Source: Nocardia pseudobrasiliensis NBRC 108224 (lineage in GTDB: Bacteria; Actinomycetota; Actinomycetes; Mycobacteriales; Mycobacteriaceae). From it: 64,000 nt of DNA. Shown here piece by piece: positions 30,196 to 39,569 of the stretch (the first letter of the stretch is position 1; each line of letters begins with the position of its first letter). The translations under genes were made by a program, and so were the position numbers. The stretch is from the NCBI RefSeq assembly GCF_001613105.1, contig NZ_BDBS01000016.1, positions 30,060-94,059 on the forward strand, written 5' to 3'. The notes beneath the pieces were generated by a model, which saw only the letters and a program-made list of their open reading frames with translations, was not told the DNA's origin and made no database searches.

Positions 30196-30696
30196 ATGAG
30201 CCGGGAATGGACCATCACGCCGGAACTCCCCCATTCGCCCACCGCCCGAACCCTGTGGCGCGCCTACTACACCGAGGTCAGCGATCGCTGGTATCTGCTG
30301 TACGAGGGGCGGCGCACCGATCCGGACGAACTCGAACGCGAGGTGGCGGCCGATCCCGGCACGGATTTCGTTCCGCCGGACGGCTTGTTGCTCATCGCGC
30401 GCCGCGCGGGCCAGGTCGGCGGAATGGCCGGGGTGCGACTGCTCGACGCGGATACCGCGGAATTGAAGCGGTTGTTCGTCATCGAGGCGATGCGACGCCG
30501 CGGTGGCGCGGCCCTGCTGGTGGCCGCCGCCGAGGAGGCGGCACGCGAATTGGGAGCGCGTCGCATGGTGCTCGATACCCGCACCGATCTGGTCGAGGCG
30601 CGGACGCTGTACACCCGCCTGGGTTATACCGAGATCGAGTCCTACAACCGGAGCCCCTACTCGCAACACTGGTTCGGCAAGCGACTGGCCGAGTAG
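30196..30696 (+). CDS. GNAT family N-acetyltransferase
   Basis: A 166-residue acetyltransferase. The acetyl-CoA motif is LKRLFVIEAMRRRGGAALLVAAAEEAARELGARRMVLDTRTDLVEARTLYTRLGYTEIESYNRSPYSQHWFGKRL; the N-terminal half is the usual variable helix region. The Q/RxxGxG/A loop reads RRRGGA. The ATG is chosen because GGGGG lies just upstream. Substrate unknown. Confidence 0.85.
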   Translation: MSREWTITPELPHSPTARTLWRAYYTEVSDRWYLLYEGRRTDPDELEREVAADPGTDFVPPDGLLLIARRAGQVGGMAGVRLLDADTAELKRLFVIEAMRRRGGAALLVAAAEEAARELGARRMVLDTRTDLVEARTLYTRLGYTEIESYNRSPYSQHWFGKRLAE

Positions 30697-30858
30697 CCCG
30701 AATAACCTTTCAGCAAAATCCCGCACGCGCATATTCCCATGCGGAAGGTGACAACACTCCCAAAACCCCGGCCGGGTGCATGTACCCGACACACGGTCGG
30801 TCCTGCGCCGTTTCCACAGGTGTGGCACGGCCGTCTCGTTCCGACCGAAAACGTCGAC

Positions 30859-30883
30859 TTGACCTGGAGATTCATCTCCGGGT
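30859..30883 (+). promoter_or_regulatory. Dyad with -35 element upstream of the flavoprotein gene
   Basis: TTGACC at 30859 begins an inverted repeat, ACCTGGAGA and TCTCCGGGT (8 of 9 paired, 4-base loop), in the 296-bp gap 30697-30992, which contains no gene. The arrangement again resembles a MerR-type operator or a stable leader hairpin about 110 bases before the flavoprotein gene. Confidence 0.35.
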
Positions 30884-30992
30884 GAGAGAAGCTGCCGGGC
30901 TATCGGAACGCTATGCAACATATGGGTGAAGAATCCGGCCCGTAGGCACCCTCACGGTGGCCCCCGCAAACGGTGCGAGATAGCGTCAGGGG

Positions 30993-32426
30993 GTGGCAGT
31001 GAGTCTGTTGGGGAAGGCCGGACGCGCACCGGCCGCACACGAATCAGGTTTTGCCGCGCACCGGGCGGGGGTGGACCGACTGTTGGCCAGCTATCGCGCG
31101 ATTCCGCGCGAGGCCAATGTCCGGCTGGCCAAGAAGACCTCGAATCTGTTCCGCGCCCGCGCGAAGAACACCGCGCCGGGCCTGGACGTCTCGGGCCTGA
31201 CGAAGGTCATCGCGGTGGATCCGCAGGCCAAGACCGCCGATGTCGCGGGGATGACCACCTATGAGGATCTGGTCGCCGCGACACTGCCGTACGGGCTCGC
31301 CCCGCTGGTGGTGCCGCAGCTGAAGACCATCACCCTCGGCGGCGCCGTCACCGGCCTCGGAATCGAGTCGTCCTCGTTCCGCAACGGCCTGCCGCACGAA
31401 TCGGTCCTGGAGATCGACGTGCTGACCGGTGCGGGCGAGATCATCACCGCCACCCGCGACGGTGAGCACGCGGACCTGCTCCGCGGCTTCCCCAATTCCT
31501 ATGGCACGCTCGGCTATTCGACGCGGCTGAAGATCGAGCTGGAATCGGTGCCGCCCTATGTGGCGCTGCGACATGTGCGATTCCACGATCTGGGCGAACT
31601 CGAGACCGCGATGGCGCGGATCATCGCCGACCGCTCCCACGCGGGTGAACGGGTCGACTATCTCGACGGTGTCGTATTCACCGCCGAGGAGAGCTATCTG
31701 ATCCTGGGTCGTCAGACCGATGAGCCCGGCCCGGTCAGCGACTACACCGGAATGGACGTCTACTACCGGTCCATTCAGCACGATTCGCCCGAACCCAAGC
31801 GCGACCGGCTGACGATTCACGACTATCTGTGGCGCTGGGACACCGACTGGTTCTGGTGCTCACGGGCTTTCGGTACGCAGAATCCGAAGATCCGCCGATT
31901 CTGGCCGAAACCGTATCGGCGCTCCAGCTTCTATTGGAAGCTCATCGCGCTGGATCACAAGTACGATATCGCCGACCGGATCGAGGCCCGCAAGGGTAAT
32001 CCGCCGCGCGAACGAGTGGTGCAGGACATCGAGGTGCCCCTCGAACGCACCGCGGATTTCCTGCGCTGGTTCCTGCGCGAGATCCCGATCGAACCGCTGT
32101 GGCTGTGCCCGCTGCGACTGCGCGACGACAGTACCGAACGCCCCTGGCCGCTGTATCCGCTGGAACCCGGCCGCACCTACGTGAATGTCGGTTTCTGGTC
32201 GGCGGTTCCGACCGTAGCCGGCCAACCGGAGGGCGCGGCCAACCGCGCCATCGAACGCAAGGTCAGCGAGCTGGACGGCCACAAATCGCTGTACTCCGAT
32301 GCGTACTACGACGAGGATGAATTCGCCCGGCTCTACGGCGGCGACGTCTATCCCGAACTGAAGAAACGATACGACCCCGATCATCGTTTGCTGGATTTGT
32401 ATTCGAAGGCGGTGCAACGCAAGTGA
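30993..32426 (+). CDS. FAD-binding oxidoreductase of the branched-fatty-acid (TmsA/BfaA-like) type
   Basis: A 477-residue VAO/PCMH-fold flavoprotein. The FAD domain includes DVSGLTKVIAVDPQAKTADVAGMTTYEDLVAATLPYGLAPLVVPQLKTITLGGAVTGLGIESSSFRNGLPHESVLEIDVLTGAGE; an oxidase-type C-terminal domain follows. It overlaps the next gene by four bases (GTGA) and partners a cyclopropane-synthase-like methyltransferase. Such pairs make methyl-branched fatty acids such as tuberculostearic acid, the flavoprotein reducing a methylene intermediate. Position next to the recR-ybaB block matches mycobacterial Rv3719/Rv3720, whose product is less certain than that of the Rv0447c/Rv0449c pair. GTG start. Confidence 0.75.
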   Translation: MAVSLLGKAGRAPAAHESGFAAHRAGVDRLLASYRAIPREANVRLAKKTSNLFRARAKNTAPGLDVSGLTKVIAVDPQAKTADVAGMTTYEDLVAATLPYGLAPLVVPQLKTITLGGAVTGLGIESSSFRNGLPHESVLEIDVLTGAGEIITATRDGEHADLLRGFPNSYGTLGYSTRLKIELESVPPYVALRHVRFHDLGELETAMARIIADRSHAGERVDYLDGVVFTAEESYLILGRQTDEPGPVSDYTGMDVYYRSIQHDSPEPKRDRLTIHDYLWRWDTDWFWCSRAFGTQNPKIRRFWPKPYRRSSFYWKLIALDHKYDIADRIEARKGNPPRERVVQDIEVPLERTADFLRWFLREIPIEPLWLCPLRLRDDSTERPWPLYPLEPGRTYVNVGFWSAVPTVAGQPEGAANRAIERKVSELDGHKSLYSDAYYDEDEFARLYGGDVYPELKKRYDPDHRLLDLYSKAVQRK

Positions 32427-33739
32427 CCACGTTCAAGGATCGCTCCGACGTATTCGCGGAGCTGGGAACCAAACTCAGCATTGCCGAGATCTTCGAGACG
32501 CTCGTCGACGGCGAGGTGCCGATTCGATTCTCCGCCTACGACGGCTCGAGCACCGGCCCGGAGGACTCGAAGTTCAAGCTGGACATCAAGACTCCGCGCG
32601 GCATCAACTACATCGCCACCGCACCGGGCGATCTCGGCATGGCCCGGGCCTACATCTCCGGCGATATGACCGCCGAGGGGGTGCACCCCGGTGACCCCTA
32701 CGACATTCTGAAGGCGATGAGCGATCTGAAGTTCCATCGCCCCTCGGCGCTGGCGCTGGTCACCATCGCGCGCTCGCTCGGCTGGGAGGCGCTCAAGCCG
32801 ATCGCGCCGCCGCCGCAGGAGACGCTGCCGCGCTGGCGTCGCATTGCCTTGGAGGGCCTGCGGCATTCCAAGGCCCGCGACGCCGAGGCGATCCACCACC
32901 ACTACGACGTCTCCAACACCTTCTACGAGTACGTCCTCGGTCCGTCGATGACCTACACCTGTGCCTGTTACGAGGACGAGGACTGGACCCTCGAGCAGGC
33001 GCAGGAGAACAAGTACCGCTTGGTCTTCGACAAGCTCAATCTGAAGGCGGGCGACCGGCTGCTCGATATCGGTTCCGGCTGGGGCGGCATGGTGCGCTAC
33101 GCGGCCCGGCGCGGGGTCAAGGTGATCGGCGCGACGCTGTCGAAGGAACAGGCCGAGTGGGGCCAGGCCAAGATCGAGGAGGAGGGTCTGGCCGAGCTGG
33201 CCGAGCTACGGCACTCCGACTACCGCGATGTCCCCGAATCCGGCTTCGACGCGGTGTCCTCGATCGGTCTGACCGAGCACATCGGAGTGCACAACTACCC
33301 CTTCTACTTCGGCTTCATCCAGAGCAAGCTGCGCGACGGCGGCCTGTTCCTCAACCACACCATCACCCGCCCGGACAACACCCGCACCACCAAGGCCGGT
33401 GACTTCATCGACCGCTACGTGTTCCCAGACGGCGAGCTGATCGGTTCGGGCCGAATCATTTCCGACATCCAGAACGTCGGCCTCGAGGTCGTCCACGAGG
33501 AGAACCTGCGCCCGCACTACGCCCTGACCCTGCACGAGTGGTGCAAGAACCTGGTCGCCAACTGGGATGCCTGCGTCGAGGAGGTCGGCGAGGGCACGGC
33601 CAAGGTCTGGGGCCTGTACATGGCCGGCTGCCGACTCGGATTCCAGCGCAACGTCGTTCAGCTCCACCAGGTCCTAGGCATGCGCCTGGGCCCGAACGAG
33701 GAGTGGACGGTCCCGCTGCGCCCCTGGTGGAAGGCCTGA
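32423..33739 (+). CDS. SAM-dependent methyltransferase, cyclopropane-fatty-acid-synthase family (TmsB/BfaB-like)
   Basis: A 438-residue CFA-synthase-like enzyme that transfers a methyl group from SAM to unsaturated acyl chains. An N-terminal lipid-binding region (~1-150) precedes the motif HHHYDVSNTFYEYVLGPSMTYTCACYEDEDWTLEQAQENKY, the SAM site LLDIGSGWGGMVRYAARRGVKVIGATLSKEQ, and the C-terminal HEENLRPHYALTLHEWCKNLVANWD. Translationally coupled to the flavoprotein upstream. Together they probably introduce a methyl branch in membrane lipids. Confidence 0.82.
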   Translation: MTTFKDRSDVFAELGTKLSIAEIFETLVDGEVPIRFSAYDGSSTGPEDSKFKLDIKTPRGINYIATAPGDLGMARAYISGDMTAEGVHPGDPYDILKAMSDLKFHRPSALALVTIARSLGWEALKPIAPPPQETLPRWRRIALEGLRHSKARDAEAIHHHYDVSNTFYEYVLGPSMTYTCACYEDEDWTLEQAQENKYRLVFDKLNLKAGDRLLDIGSGWGGMVRYAARRGVKVIGATLSKEQAEWGQAKIEEEGLAELAELRHSDYRDVPESGFDAVSSIGLTEHIGVHNYPFYFGFIQSKLRDGGLFLNHTITRPDNTRTTKAGDFIDRYVFPDGELIGSGRIISDIQNVGLEVVHEENLRPHYALTLHEWCKNLVANWDACVEEVGEGTAKVWGLYMAGCRLGFQRNVVQLHQVLGMRLGPNEEWTVPLRPWWKA

Positions 33740-33803
33740 GCCACAACAAAACCGACCCCGCGTCGAGACCCCTTTTCACGACCCCGTAGAGTGGTCCGTA
33801 CGA

Positions 33804-33877
33804 CGCGGGGTGGAGCAGCTCGGTAGCTCGCTGGGCTCATAACCCAGAGGTCGCAGGTTCAAATCCTGTCCCCGCTA
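33804..33877 (+). tRNA. Initiator tRNA-Met (CAT)
   Basis: Cloverleaf with acceptor CGCGGGG/CCCCGCT, D-arm GAGCAGCTCGGTAGCTC, anticodon stem with three G:C pairs (CTGGG CTCATAA CCCAG) and T-arm GCAGG TTCAAAT CCTGT. The unpaired 5' C and the GGG/CCC anticodon stem mark the initiator. CCA is not encoded (CTA follows). The 3' half is the left attachment site of the inserted island. Confidence 0.95.
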
Positions 33878-33880
33878 CTA
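33835..33880 (+). repeat. attL: 46-bp direct repeat in tRNA-fMet
   Basis: Identical to 45735-45780. Covers the anticodon loop to three bases beyond the 3' end of the initiator tRNA. The tRNA is kept intact on this side. Confidence 0.92.
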
Positions 33881-33883
33881 GGA

Positions 33884-33919
33884 AAGGCCGTCCTGACCAA
33901 CAGGTTTCAGGACGGCCTT
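33884..33919 (+). terminator. tRNA terminator hairpin (island side)
   Basis: Perfect 13-bp arms AAGGCCGTCCTGA and TCAGGACGGCCTT, 10-base loop, 7 bases after the tRNA. A homologous but not identical hairpin follows attR. Confidence 0.75.
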
Positions 33920-34374
33920 CAACCTTTGTCGAGGTTGATGGCAGCGCCGTTGGCATCACGCCGAAACGGTCATCTCGGTCAGCCTCGGAAATACGGTGAA
34001 ATATAGGTCTACCAGGTGATTTCCAGCGGACAACATGGGACGAATGGGACTGTGATCGTTGGGTTGCATACCCTGTGATCGCATGGCTTATGGCGGGGTG
34101 CCGGGCGAAGCTGTTGTGCCGGTTCGAATCTGTGGTGGGGCTCGTACAGCATCTTCAACGAATCCCACTCGCTGTGAGCTGCGAATTTCCGCCGACATGC
34201 CGATAACTCGGCGGGTTCATCGGCGGTCGTCGTAGCAGCTGACTCCAGTGGACTCAGGTACACGGTGACTCCACCACATGGTGGCTGGGCGACGAGCCGG
34301 CGCGCCGACTGCGAAGCAGGTCCCAGCGAACGATCAGACGATCGAGCGCATCAATCAAGGTGTGGGACGTTCGG

Positions 34375-34798
34375 TCATTGCTGTCTCCGCGGCCGAGGTT
34401 CGGGGTTGGGCGCAGCTCGGGTTAGTGGGTGCTGGGTGCGGTAGGCGCCGGTGAGGGCGCACAGGTCGATCAGCTCCCGATCGGTGAAGGAAGCTGCTGC
34501 GGCCGTCCTTGTTTCGCCTGTTATGAAGCGGTGGGTGTGCAGATCTCCGACGATGGCATGCAGAAGATGGATATGGTCCGACGGGGGTCGGCGGTGGCCG
34601 GTTTGCCGTCGAGGAGGATGTCGAGACCGATCCGGTGCTCCCGGCCGAGATACGCCTGGTGCACATGGACTACGTCCAGGTCGGCGTCGGCCAGCTCGTC
34701 GGGCTTCCGCATGCCGTTTGCGCTGGCGGTCCAAGCAGGGGGCTCGACGCGTACGTCGAGGAGGTTTTGCAGCCTCGAATCTCCATTTTGGCGAGCAT
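34375..34798 (-). pseudogene. Decayed ORF downstream of the kinase
   Basis: After the kinase stop an ATG (34798, with AAGGAAG upstream) opens a frame that soon ends, but coding-like sequence goes on in two other frames. These are RLQNLLDVRVEPPAW... to GLDILLDGKPATADPRRT (about 34760-34590), then DHIHLLHAIVGDLHTHRF... to RAAPNPEPRPRRQQ (about 34590-34375). Two shifts would restore one ~140-residue protein. Family not recognised. Probably a dead last gene of the operon, unless the shifts are sequencing errors. Confidence 0.5.
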
Positions 34799-34812
34799 GA
34801 TTCAGGCTTCCT

Positions 34813-36396
34813 TCACCATGTCCCGTTTTTCGCCTGTCGGAGTCGTTTGGCTTGCTTGTCAAGGTTGCGCACGTGCGTTGACGCTGCGCCGAAGGCGCTG
34901 ACCAGATCAGGTCGCAACGCATCGAAGTCACCCAGAGCCTCGTCGACACGCCCGGTCGCGGCGCGCAGCTGGGCGATGACGAACCGCGTTTCGAGCACCA
35001 CATGGAGCTGGTCGCCATCCCCCGCTGCGGCATTGTGAACGAAGAAAAGCAGCTGTGGCAGGGCCTTCTCGGCTTTGCCGATCTGGGCATAGGCGTGGCC
35101 CGCTTGAAGGGCACAGCTGAGAACATCGGGATCGGAAGGCGGACGAAGTCTGCGGTACTGTTCTCCGACTTCGTCGAACAGCGCCGCTGCTCGACCGAAT
35201 TCACCGCAGACGTACAGGGCCGCGGCCAACTCCTTCCGTAGCATTAGCGCCAATGCGGGGTCGTGACCCGCGCGCGCGATACTGTCTTCCAGCAAGCTGA
35301 CCGCTTCGGAGGGACGGTCCTCCTTCAATGCCAGATCAATGTCGTCCCACAGCTGATGCACCTCGTCGTCAGTGAGCTCCGCACCGCTATCGGTTGACGC
35401 CGCTACAGCGATCGAGTTCACCAGCGGGCGTCGAAATGGGCCTGTGGGGTCGGGGTCCTGGCTTCCGGCTCGGCCATCGTCGGCGACCATGGCAAATGGC
35501 AGCAGCGTGCCGTATACCGTCAGCGCGGAGGGCCGCTTCGTTGCGTCTTTATCGAGCATCGCTGTCACGAGGACATCCAGGTCCGGCGGTATTTCGGGGC
35601 GGCGCGAACGCACGGACGGCGCACTGGACTGCAGATGTTGCGATCGCACGGCCCCGTCGACGCCCAGGAACGGGAGGTCTCCCGTCAGGAGCTCGAATAG
35701 CAGGCAGCCGAGCGAGTAGATGTCCGAGGCGGATGTCACCACCTGACCGAGCCACTGCTCCGGCGACATATACGGCGGCGTTCCCACGGTGCGGTCGATC
35801 TGTGTGAGCCGCGGCAACGCCCCGCTGCCGTGCAGGATCGCGATGCCGAAATCCAGAAGCTTGACCAGCCCGCCGTCGACGATCATCACGTTGGCGGGCT
35901 TGATATCCCGATGCACGATGTCGACCTGGTGCACCTCGGACAACACCGCCGCAATCTGGGCCGCGATGGACGCGGCCCATGCGATGCTCGGCTGACTGTC
36001 CACGAAGTCGGTGTGGTCGAGCAACGTCTGCAGTGTCTTGCCACGAAGCAGCTGCATGACCAGCCACAACTGGGTGGTGCCGTCGGCCCGCGTCTCGACC
36101 CCGGTGTCATAAACGGCCGGTGTTCCCGTCAGTTCCAGCCGTGCGGTGGTGCGGATTTCCCGCACGAACCGCTTCCGATCCCGTTCCAAAGCCTCGAGGA
36201 TTTCCACAGCTTCCGGACTGACCGGTCCCGACGGCACCGGCCCGGACGGCGGTTTGAGTAGCTTGATCGCCACTTTGCGATCAAGCCGCTCGTCCCATCC
36301 GTAGAACACCTCGCTCATGCCGCCGCTGCCCAGCAGCCCGTCAATCCGGTAGCGGCCCGCCAGCAGCCGCTTGCCTGCCACCAGTTCGTCCGTCAT
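34813..36396 (-). CDS. Soluble Ser/Thr protein kinase with helical-repeat C-terminus
   Basis: A 527-residue Hanks-type kinase. Gly loop LLGSGGMSEVFYGWDERLDRKVAIKLL (Lys45), catalytic loop VHRDIKPANVMIVDGG (Asp164), LLDFGIAI (Asp182), and an activation segment ending GTPPYMSPEQWLG: all catalytic residues are present. After ~residue 345 come TPR-like helices (HQLWDDIDLALKEDRPSEAVSLLEDSIARAG; GEFGRAAALFDEVGEQYRRL; ALQAGHAYAQIGKAEKALPQL). There is no membrane segment, unlike PknB-type receptors. It begins 23 bases after hsdR on the same strand, so it is probably cotranscribed with the restriction genes. TPR tails of this kind bind partner proteins. Confidence 0.9.
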   Translation of the reverse strand: MTDELVAGKRLLAGRYRIDGLLGSGGMSEVFYGWDERLDRKVAIKLLKPPSGPVPSGPVSPEAVEILEALERDRKRFVREIRTTARLELTGTPAVYDTGVETRADGTTQLWLVMQLLRGKTLQTLLDHTDFVDSQPSIAWAASIAAQIAAVLSEVHQVDIVHRDIKPANVMIVDGGLVKLLDFGIAILHGSGALPRLTQIDRTVGTPPYMSPEQWLGQVVTSASDIYSLGCLLFELLTGDLPFLGVDGAVRSQHLQSSAPSVRSRRPEIPPDLDVLVTAMLDKDATKRPSALTVYGTLLPFAMVADDGRAGSQDPDPTGPFRRPLVNSIAVAASTDSGAELTDDEVHQLWDDIDLALKEDRPSEAVSLLEDSIARAGHDPALALMLRKELAAALYVCGEFGRAAALFDEVGEQYRRLRPPSDPDVLSCALQAGHAYAQIGKAEKALPQLLFFVHNAAAGDGDQLHVVLETRFVIAQLRAATGRVDEALGDFDALRPDLVSAFGAASTHVRNLDKQAKRLRQAKNGTW

Positions 36397-36419
36397 CGCA
36401 ATCTACCCCCGGTTCGGTT

Positions 36420-39400
36420 TCATTCTTCCCGCATGCGATCCACGGTGGCGCGGTCCATCTCCGCACGCAACCGCGCGAGGGCCTCGTCGCGGGCCGGCGC
36501 ATTGATGATGCGGTACGCCCGCTTCGCGGCGGCTTGTTTGATCGCCTGCTGGAACTCGTCGTTGTCGAAGTACAACTTCATGAACTCGGTGTTGCGCTCG
36601 GCGTTCTCGGCCACGATGTCGTCGAGCCGGTCGCTCGCGACCTGGGCGAAACGAGCCTCGTCGTTCATGAGACCGATCTGCTGCATGCCAACGTCCTCGA
36701 CAAGTCCGGCTACCTGCTGGTTCACCAGGATTTCATCGCTGGTGCCCAGATCAAGACCGAATCGCTGGTTGAGCTCGTCGATGATCTCCGACAGGGGGAT
36801 GACATCCGGCTCCTTGTAACCGCCGCCATCGGCGGCGTGGCCTCGAACGTCGCGGTCGCCGACCGGTGCCAGCGACACGTTGTGCCGCCCCGTGAATTCG
36901 AGCCGGTAGTGGCTCAAGTCGGCGTCGCCGATGTCGACAGAGGTGGAAGGCCTGCCAGGCAGCCGAATCAAGAGAATCCGACCGAACTGGTACAGACGTT
37001 CCAGCTCAGCGTCCGGCCAGTCGACGATCTGCGCGAGCAGATTGTAGGCGCGCACGAAGTTCTTCAACGCCGCGCGGAAGCCTTCCCGCTCGTCGTCGGT
37101 CTCCAGGTTGACGAAACGATCAAGCGCCGGCTTGAGCGCTTCGTGCAGGTCGGCGTGCAGCTTGCTTTCGGCGGGATCCGACATGCGGCCCGGCGACGCG
37201 GCCTTGAGCAAAGTCACGAACGCGTCCATCTCCGACGCGACGAGCACGCCGAACTCCATCACCTCACGCTGCTTTGTGTAGAGCATGTCCGGCTGCGGCG
37301 GCTCGGTGATGGTGGCCTCGAACCAGTCCGCGAATGACTTCTTGATGTCCTCGGCGTCGTTGACGAAGTCGAGGATGTGGATGTCGTCCTGGGATTTCAA
37401 CGGGTGAATCCGGTTGAGCCGCGACAAGGTCTGCACCGCGGTGACACCGGTCAGCGGCTTGTCCACATACATGCCGCACAGTAGCGGCTGGTCGAAGCCG
37501 GTCTGATATTTCTCCGCGACCACGAGCAGGCGATATTCGTTCTGGTTGCGCGCTGCTGCCTGCGGATCGTCGGCCTTGACGTAGCCGAACTTGTCGGGGA
37601 GTTGACTCTCCGGGAATCCGTTGAGTTGGGCCTCGCTGACTTCGAGCCCTTCTTCTATCTCCAACTGCCCCGAGAATGCGATCAGCGTTCCGCAGTCGGT
37701 GAATCCGCGCAGCTCGATGTACCGGCGCATCGCCTGGTAAAGATCGTGTGCATGCATGCGGCTGGGCGTGACCACCATCGCCTTCGCCCGGCCGCCGAGC
37801 TTCCCTGCAACGTGCTCCCGGAAATCGTCGACGATATGCCTGGCCCGCTGATCCACCGCCGTCGGGTGCAGTTCGGCCAGACGAACAAGCTTGGCCTTCG
37901 CCTTCGCCTTGTCGACCTCTGGGTTCCCCAGGCCCGACTCCTGTTGGTCCACGGCGACGTTGTTCAGCCGCCACTTCGTGTCGTAGGTAATGTAGTTGGC
38001 CAGCACATCGAGGATGTAGCCCTCGTCGATCGCCTGCCGCATCGAGTAGATATGGAACGGCACGTACATGCCCTGCTCGCCGGTACGTGGATGCACCCGG
38101 TCAGGGGCGAACCGCCCGAACAGCTTCAGCGTCGGCGACTTCGGCGTGGCGGTGAACGCGAAGTACGACAGATTCGGCTGCTTGCCCCGCACCCGCGTCA
38201 TGTACTCCGCGTCGTCCTCGTCCTCCTCACGGGGCACCGCGTTGGCACCCAGCGCCTGCTTGAGCCGGATCGCCGATTCGCCGCCCTGCGATGAGTGGGC
38301 CTCGTCGATGATGACCGCGTACCGCAGGGCGGCGAGATCCATGTCGGCGATCTTCCCCAGCACGAACGGATACATCTGCAGCGTCGAGATGATGATCTTC
38401 GACGTGCTGTCCCCGAGTGCCGCCGCCAATTGCGTCGAATCCTCGTCGATCTTCTTCACCACGCCCGGCGTGTGATCGAACTGGAAGATCGTCTTCTGCA
38501 ATTGCCGGTCCAACACGACACGGTCGGTGATCACGATAACCTTTTGGAACACCAGCTGATTCGCCGCGTCGAACAGATTCGACAGCCGATGCGCAAGCCA
38601 CGCAATAGTATTCGACTTGCCCGAGCCTGCCGAATGCTGAATCAGGTAGTTATGCCCCGCACCATTGTCCCGCGCGTCGGCGACCATCTTCTGCACCGCG
38701 TCCCACTGGTGGTAGCGCGGGAAGATCCGCGGATCGGTGTGCGGATTGGCCTTGACGCCCTTGCGATCCGGCACCTTGATGTGAATGAACCGCTGCAACA
38801 GCTCGAGCCAGTTCTCGAAATCCCAGATCTGCTCCCAGAGATAGGCAACCGCATAGGTCCCCGAACCCAGCTCCACCGGCGGATTCCCGGCACCGCCGGA
38901 CACACCCGGCCCGTTGGACCCGATGTTGAACGGCAGGAACCGAGTGTCCTTGCCCTGCAACTGCGTAGCGACGAACACCCGATCGGGATCCACCGCGAAA
39001 TGCACCAGGGTGCGCTTCGCGAAGAACGGCTCCTTCGGATCGCGGTCATCCCGGTACTGCGCGATGGCATGGTCAGCGTTCTGGCCCGTGTTCGGGTTCT
39101 TCAGCTCCGCCGTCGCCACAGGCAGCCCGTTGACGAACAACGCCATGTCCAACGACTTGTCCGGATGACGCTTGCTGTAATGCAGCTGCCGAGCGACCGT
39201 CAGCACGTTCCGGCGATACTCGCGCAACGCATCCGCAGCGAGGGTGTGCCCCGGCCGGAAATATGCGAGGTTGATCAAGATGCCCTTGGTGCGCACCCCC
39301 TGCCGCAGAACATCCAACACGCCCCGCGCGTCAATCTCGGCCGCAACCAAGCGCGCGAACTCCCGCTGCGCGGTGTTCGCATCACCCGCACGGTCGACAA

Positions 39401-39569
39401 GCTTGTTCCACGTATCGCCTTGCGTGGCACCGATGAGCCGGAACATCTCGCCGGTGTCTATGCCGAGCTCGACGTCGAACGTTCCCTGCGCACGGGACCA
39501 TCCACGGTCGAGAAGCTCCGCCTCAACACGCTGTTCGAATGCCAGCTCGGTGTGAGCGCCAGGGGTCAT
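36420..39569 (-). CDS. hsdR: Type I restriction endonuclease subunit HsdR
   Basis: The motor/nuclease subunit that translocates and cuts unmodified DNA. 1049 residues: N-terminal nuclease domain with the catalytic ELK of the PD-ExK type (VATAELKNPNTGQ, ~155); SF2 helicase with Walker A HSAGSGKSNTIAWLAH, DEAH-like VIIDEAHSSQGG, motif III FTATPK and motif VI region LSRLNRIHPLK; C-terminal helical domain. ATG overlaps the hsdS stop (ATGA). All key residues look intact. Confidence 0.93.
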   Translation of the reverse strand: MTPGAHTELAFEQRVEAELLDRGWSRAQGTFDVELGIDTGEMFRLIGATQGDTWNKLVDRAGDANTAQREFARLVAAEIDARGVLDVLRQGVRTKGILINLAYFRPGHTLAADALREYRRNVLTVARQLHYSKRHPDKSLDMALFVNGLPVATAELKNPNTGQNADHAIAQYRDDRDPKEPFFAKRTLVHFAVDPDRVFVATQLQGKDTRFLPFNIGSNGPGVSGGAGNPPVELGSGTYAVAYLWEQIWDFENWLELLQRFIHIKVPDRKGVKANPHTDPRIFPRYHQWDAVQKMVADARDNGAGHNYLIQHSAGSGKSNTIAWLAHRLSNLFDAANQLVFQKVIVITDRVVLDRQLQKTIFQFDHTPGVVKKIDEDSTQLAAALGDSTSKIIISTLQMYPFVLGKIADMDLAALRYAVIIDEAHSSQGGESAIRLKQALGANAVPREEDEDDAEYMTRVRGKQPNLSYFAFTATPKSPTLKLFGRFAPDRVHPRTGEQGMYVPFHIYSMRQAIDEGYILDVLANYITYDTKWRLNNVAVDQQESGLGNPEVDKAKAKAKLVRLAELHPTAVDQRARHIVDDFREHVAGKLGGRAKAMVVTPSRMHAHDLYQAMRRYIELRGFTDCGTLIAFSGQLEIEEGLEVSEAQLNGFPESQLPDKFGYVKADDPQAAARNQNEYRLLVVAEKYQTGFDQPLLCGMYVDKPLTGVTAVQTLSRLNRIHPLKSQDDIHILDFVNDAEDIKKSFADWFEATITEPPQPDMLYTKQREVMEFGVLVASEMDAFVTLLKAASPGRMSDPAESKLHADLHEALKPALDRFVNLETDDEREGFRAALKNFVRAYNLLAQIVDWPDAELERLYQFGRILLIRLPGRPSTSVDIGDADLSHYRLEFTGRHNVSLAPVGDRDVRGHAADGGGYKEPDVIPLSEIIDELNQRFGLDLGTSDEILVNQQVAGLVEDVGMQQIGLMNDEARFAQVASDRLDDIVAENAERNTEFMKLYFDNDEFQQAIKQAAAKRAYRIINAPARDEALARLRAEMDRATVDRMREE

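Noticed and set aside
30657..30875. 72-codon minus-strand open frame before the flavoprotein gene
   Set aside because: Overlaps the GNAT gene end and the dyad, no ribosome site, no homology that I recognise.
34009..34263. 84-codon minus-strand open frame in the island's left flank
   Set aside because: No ribosome site, no recognisable family and unusual composition; could be a decayed fragment but cannot be supported.
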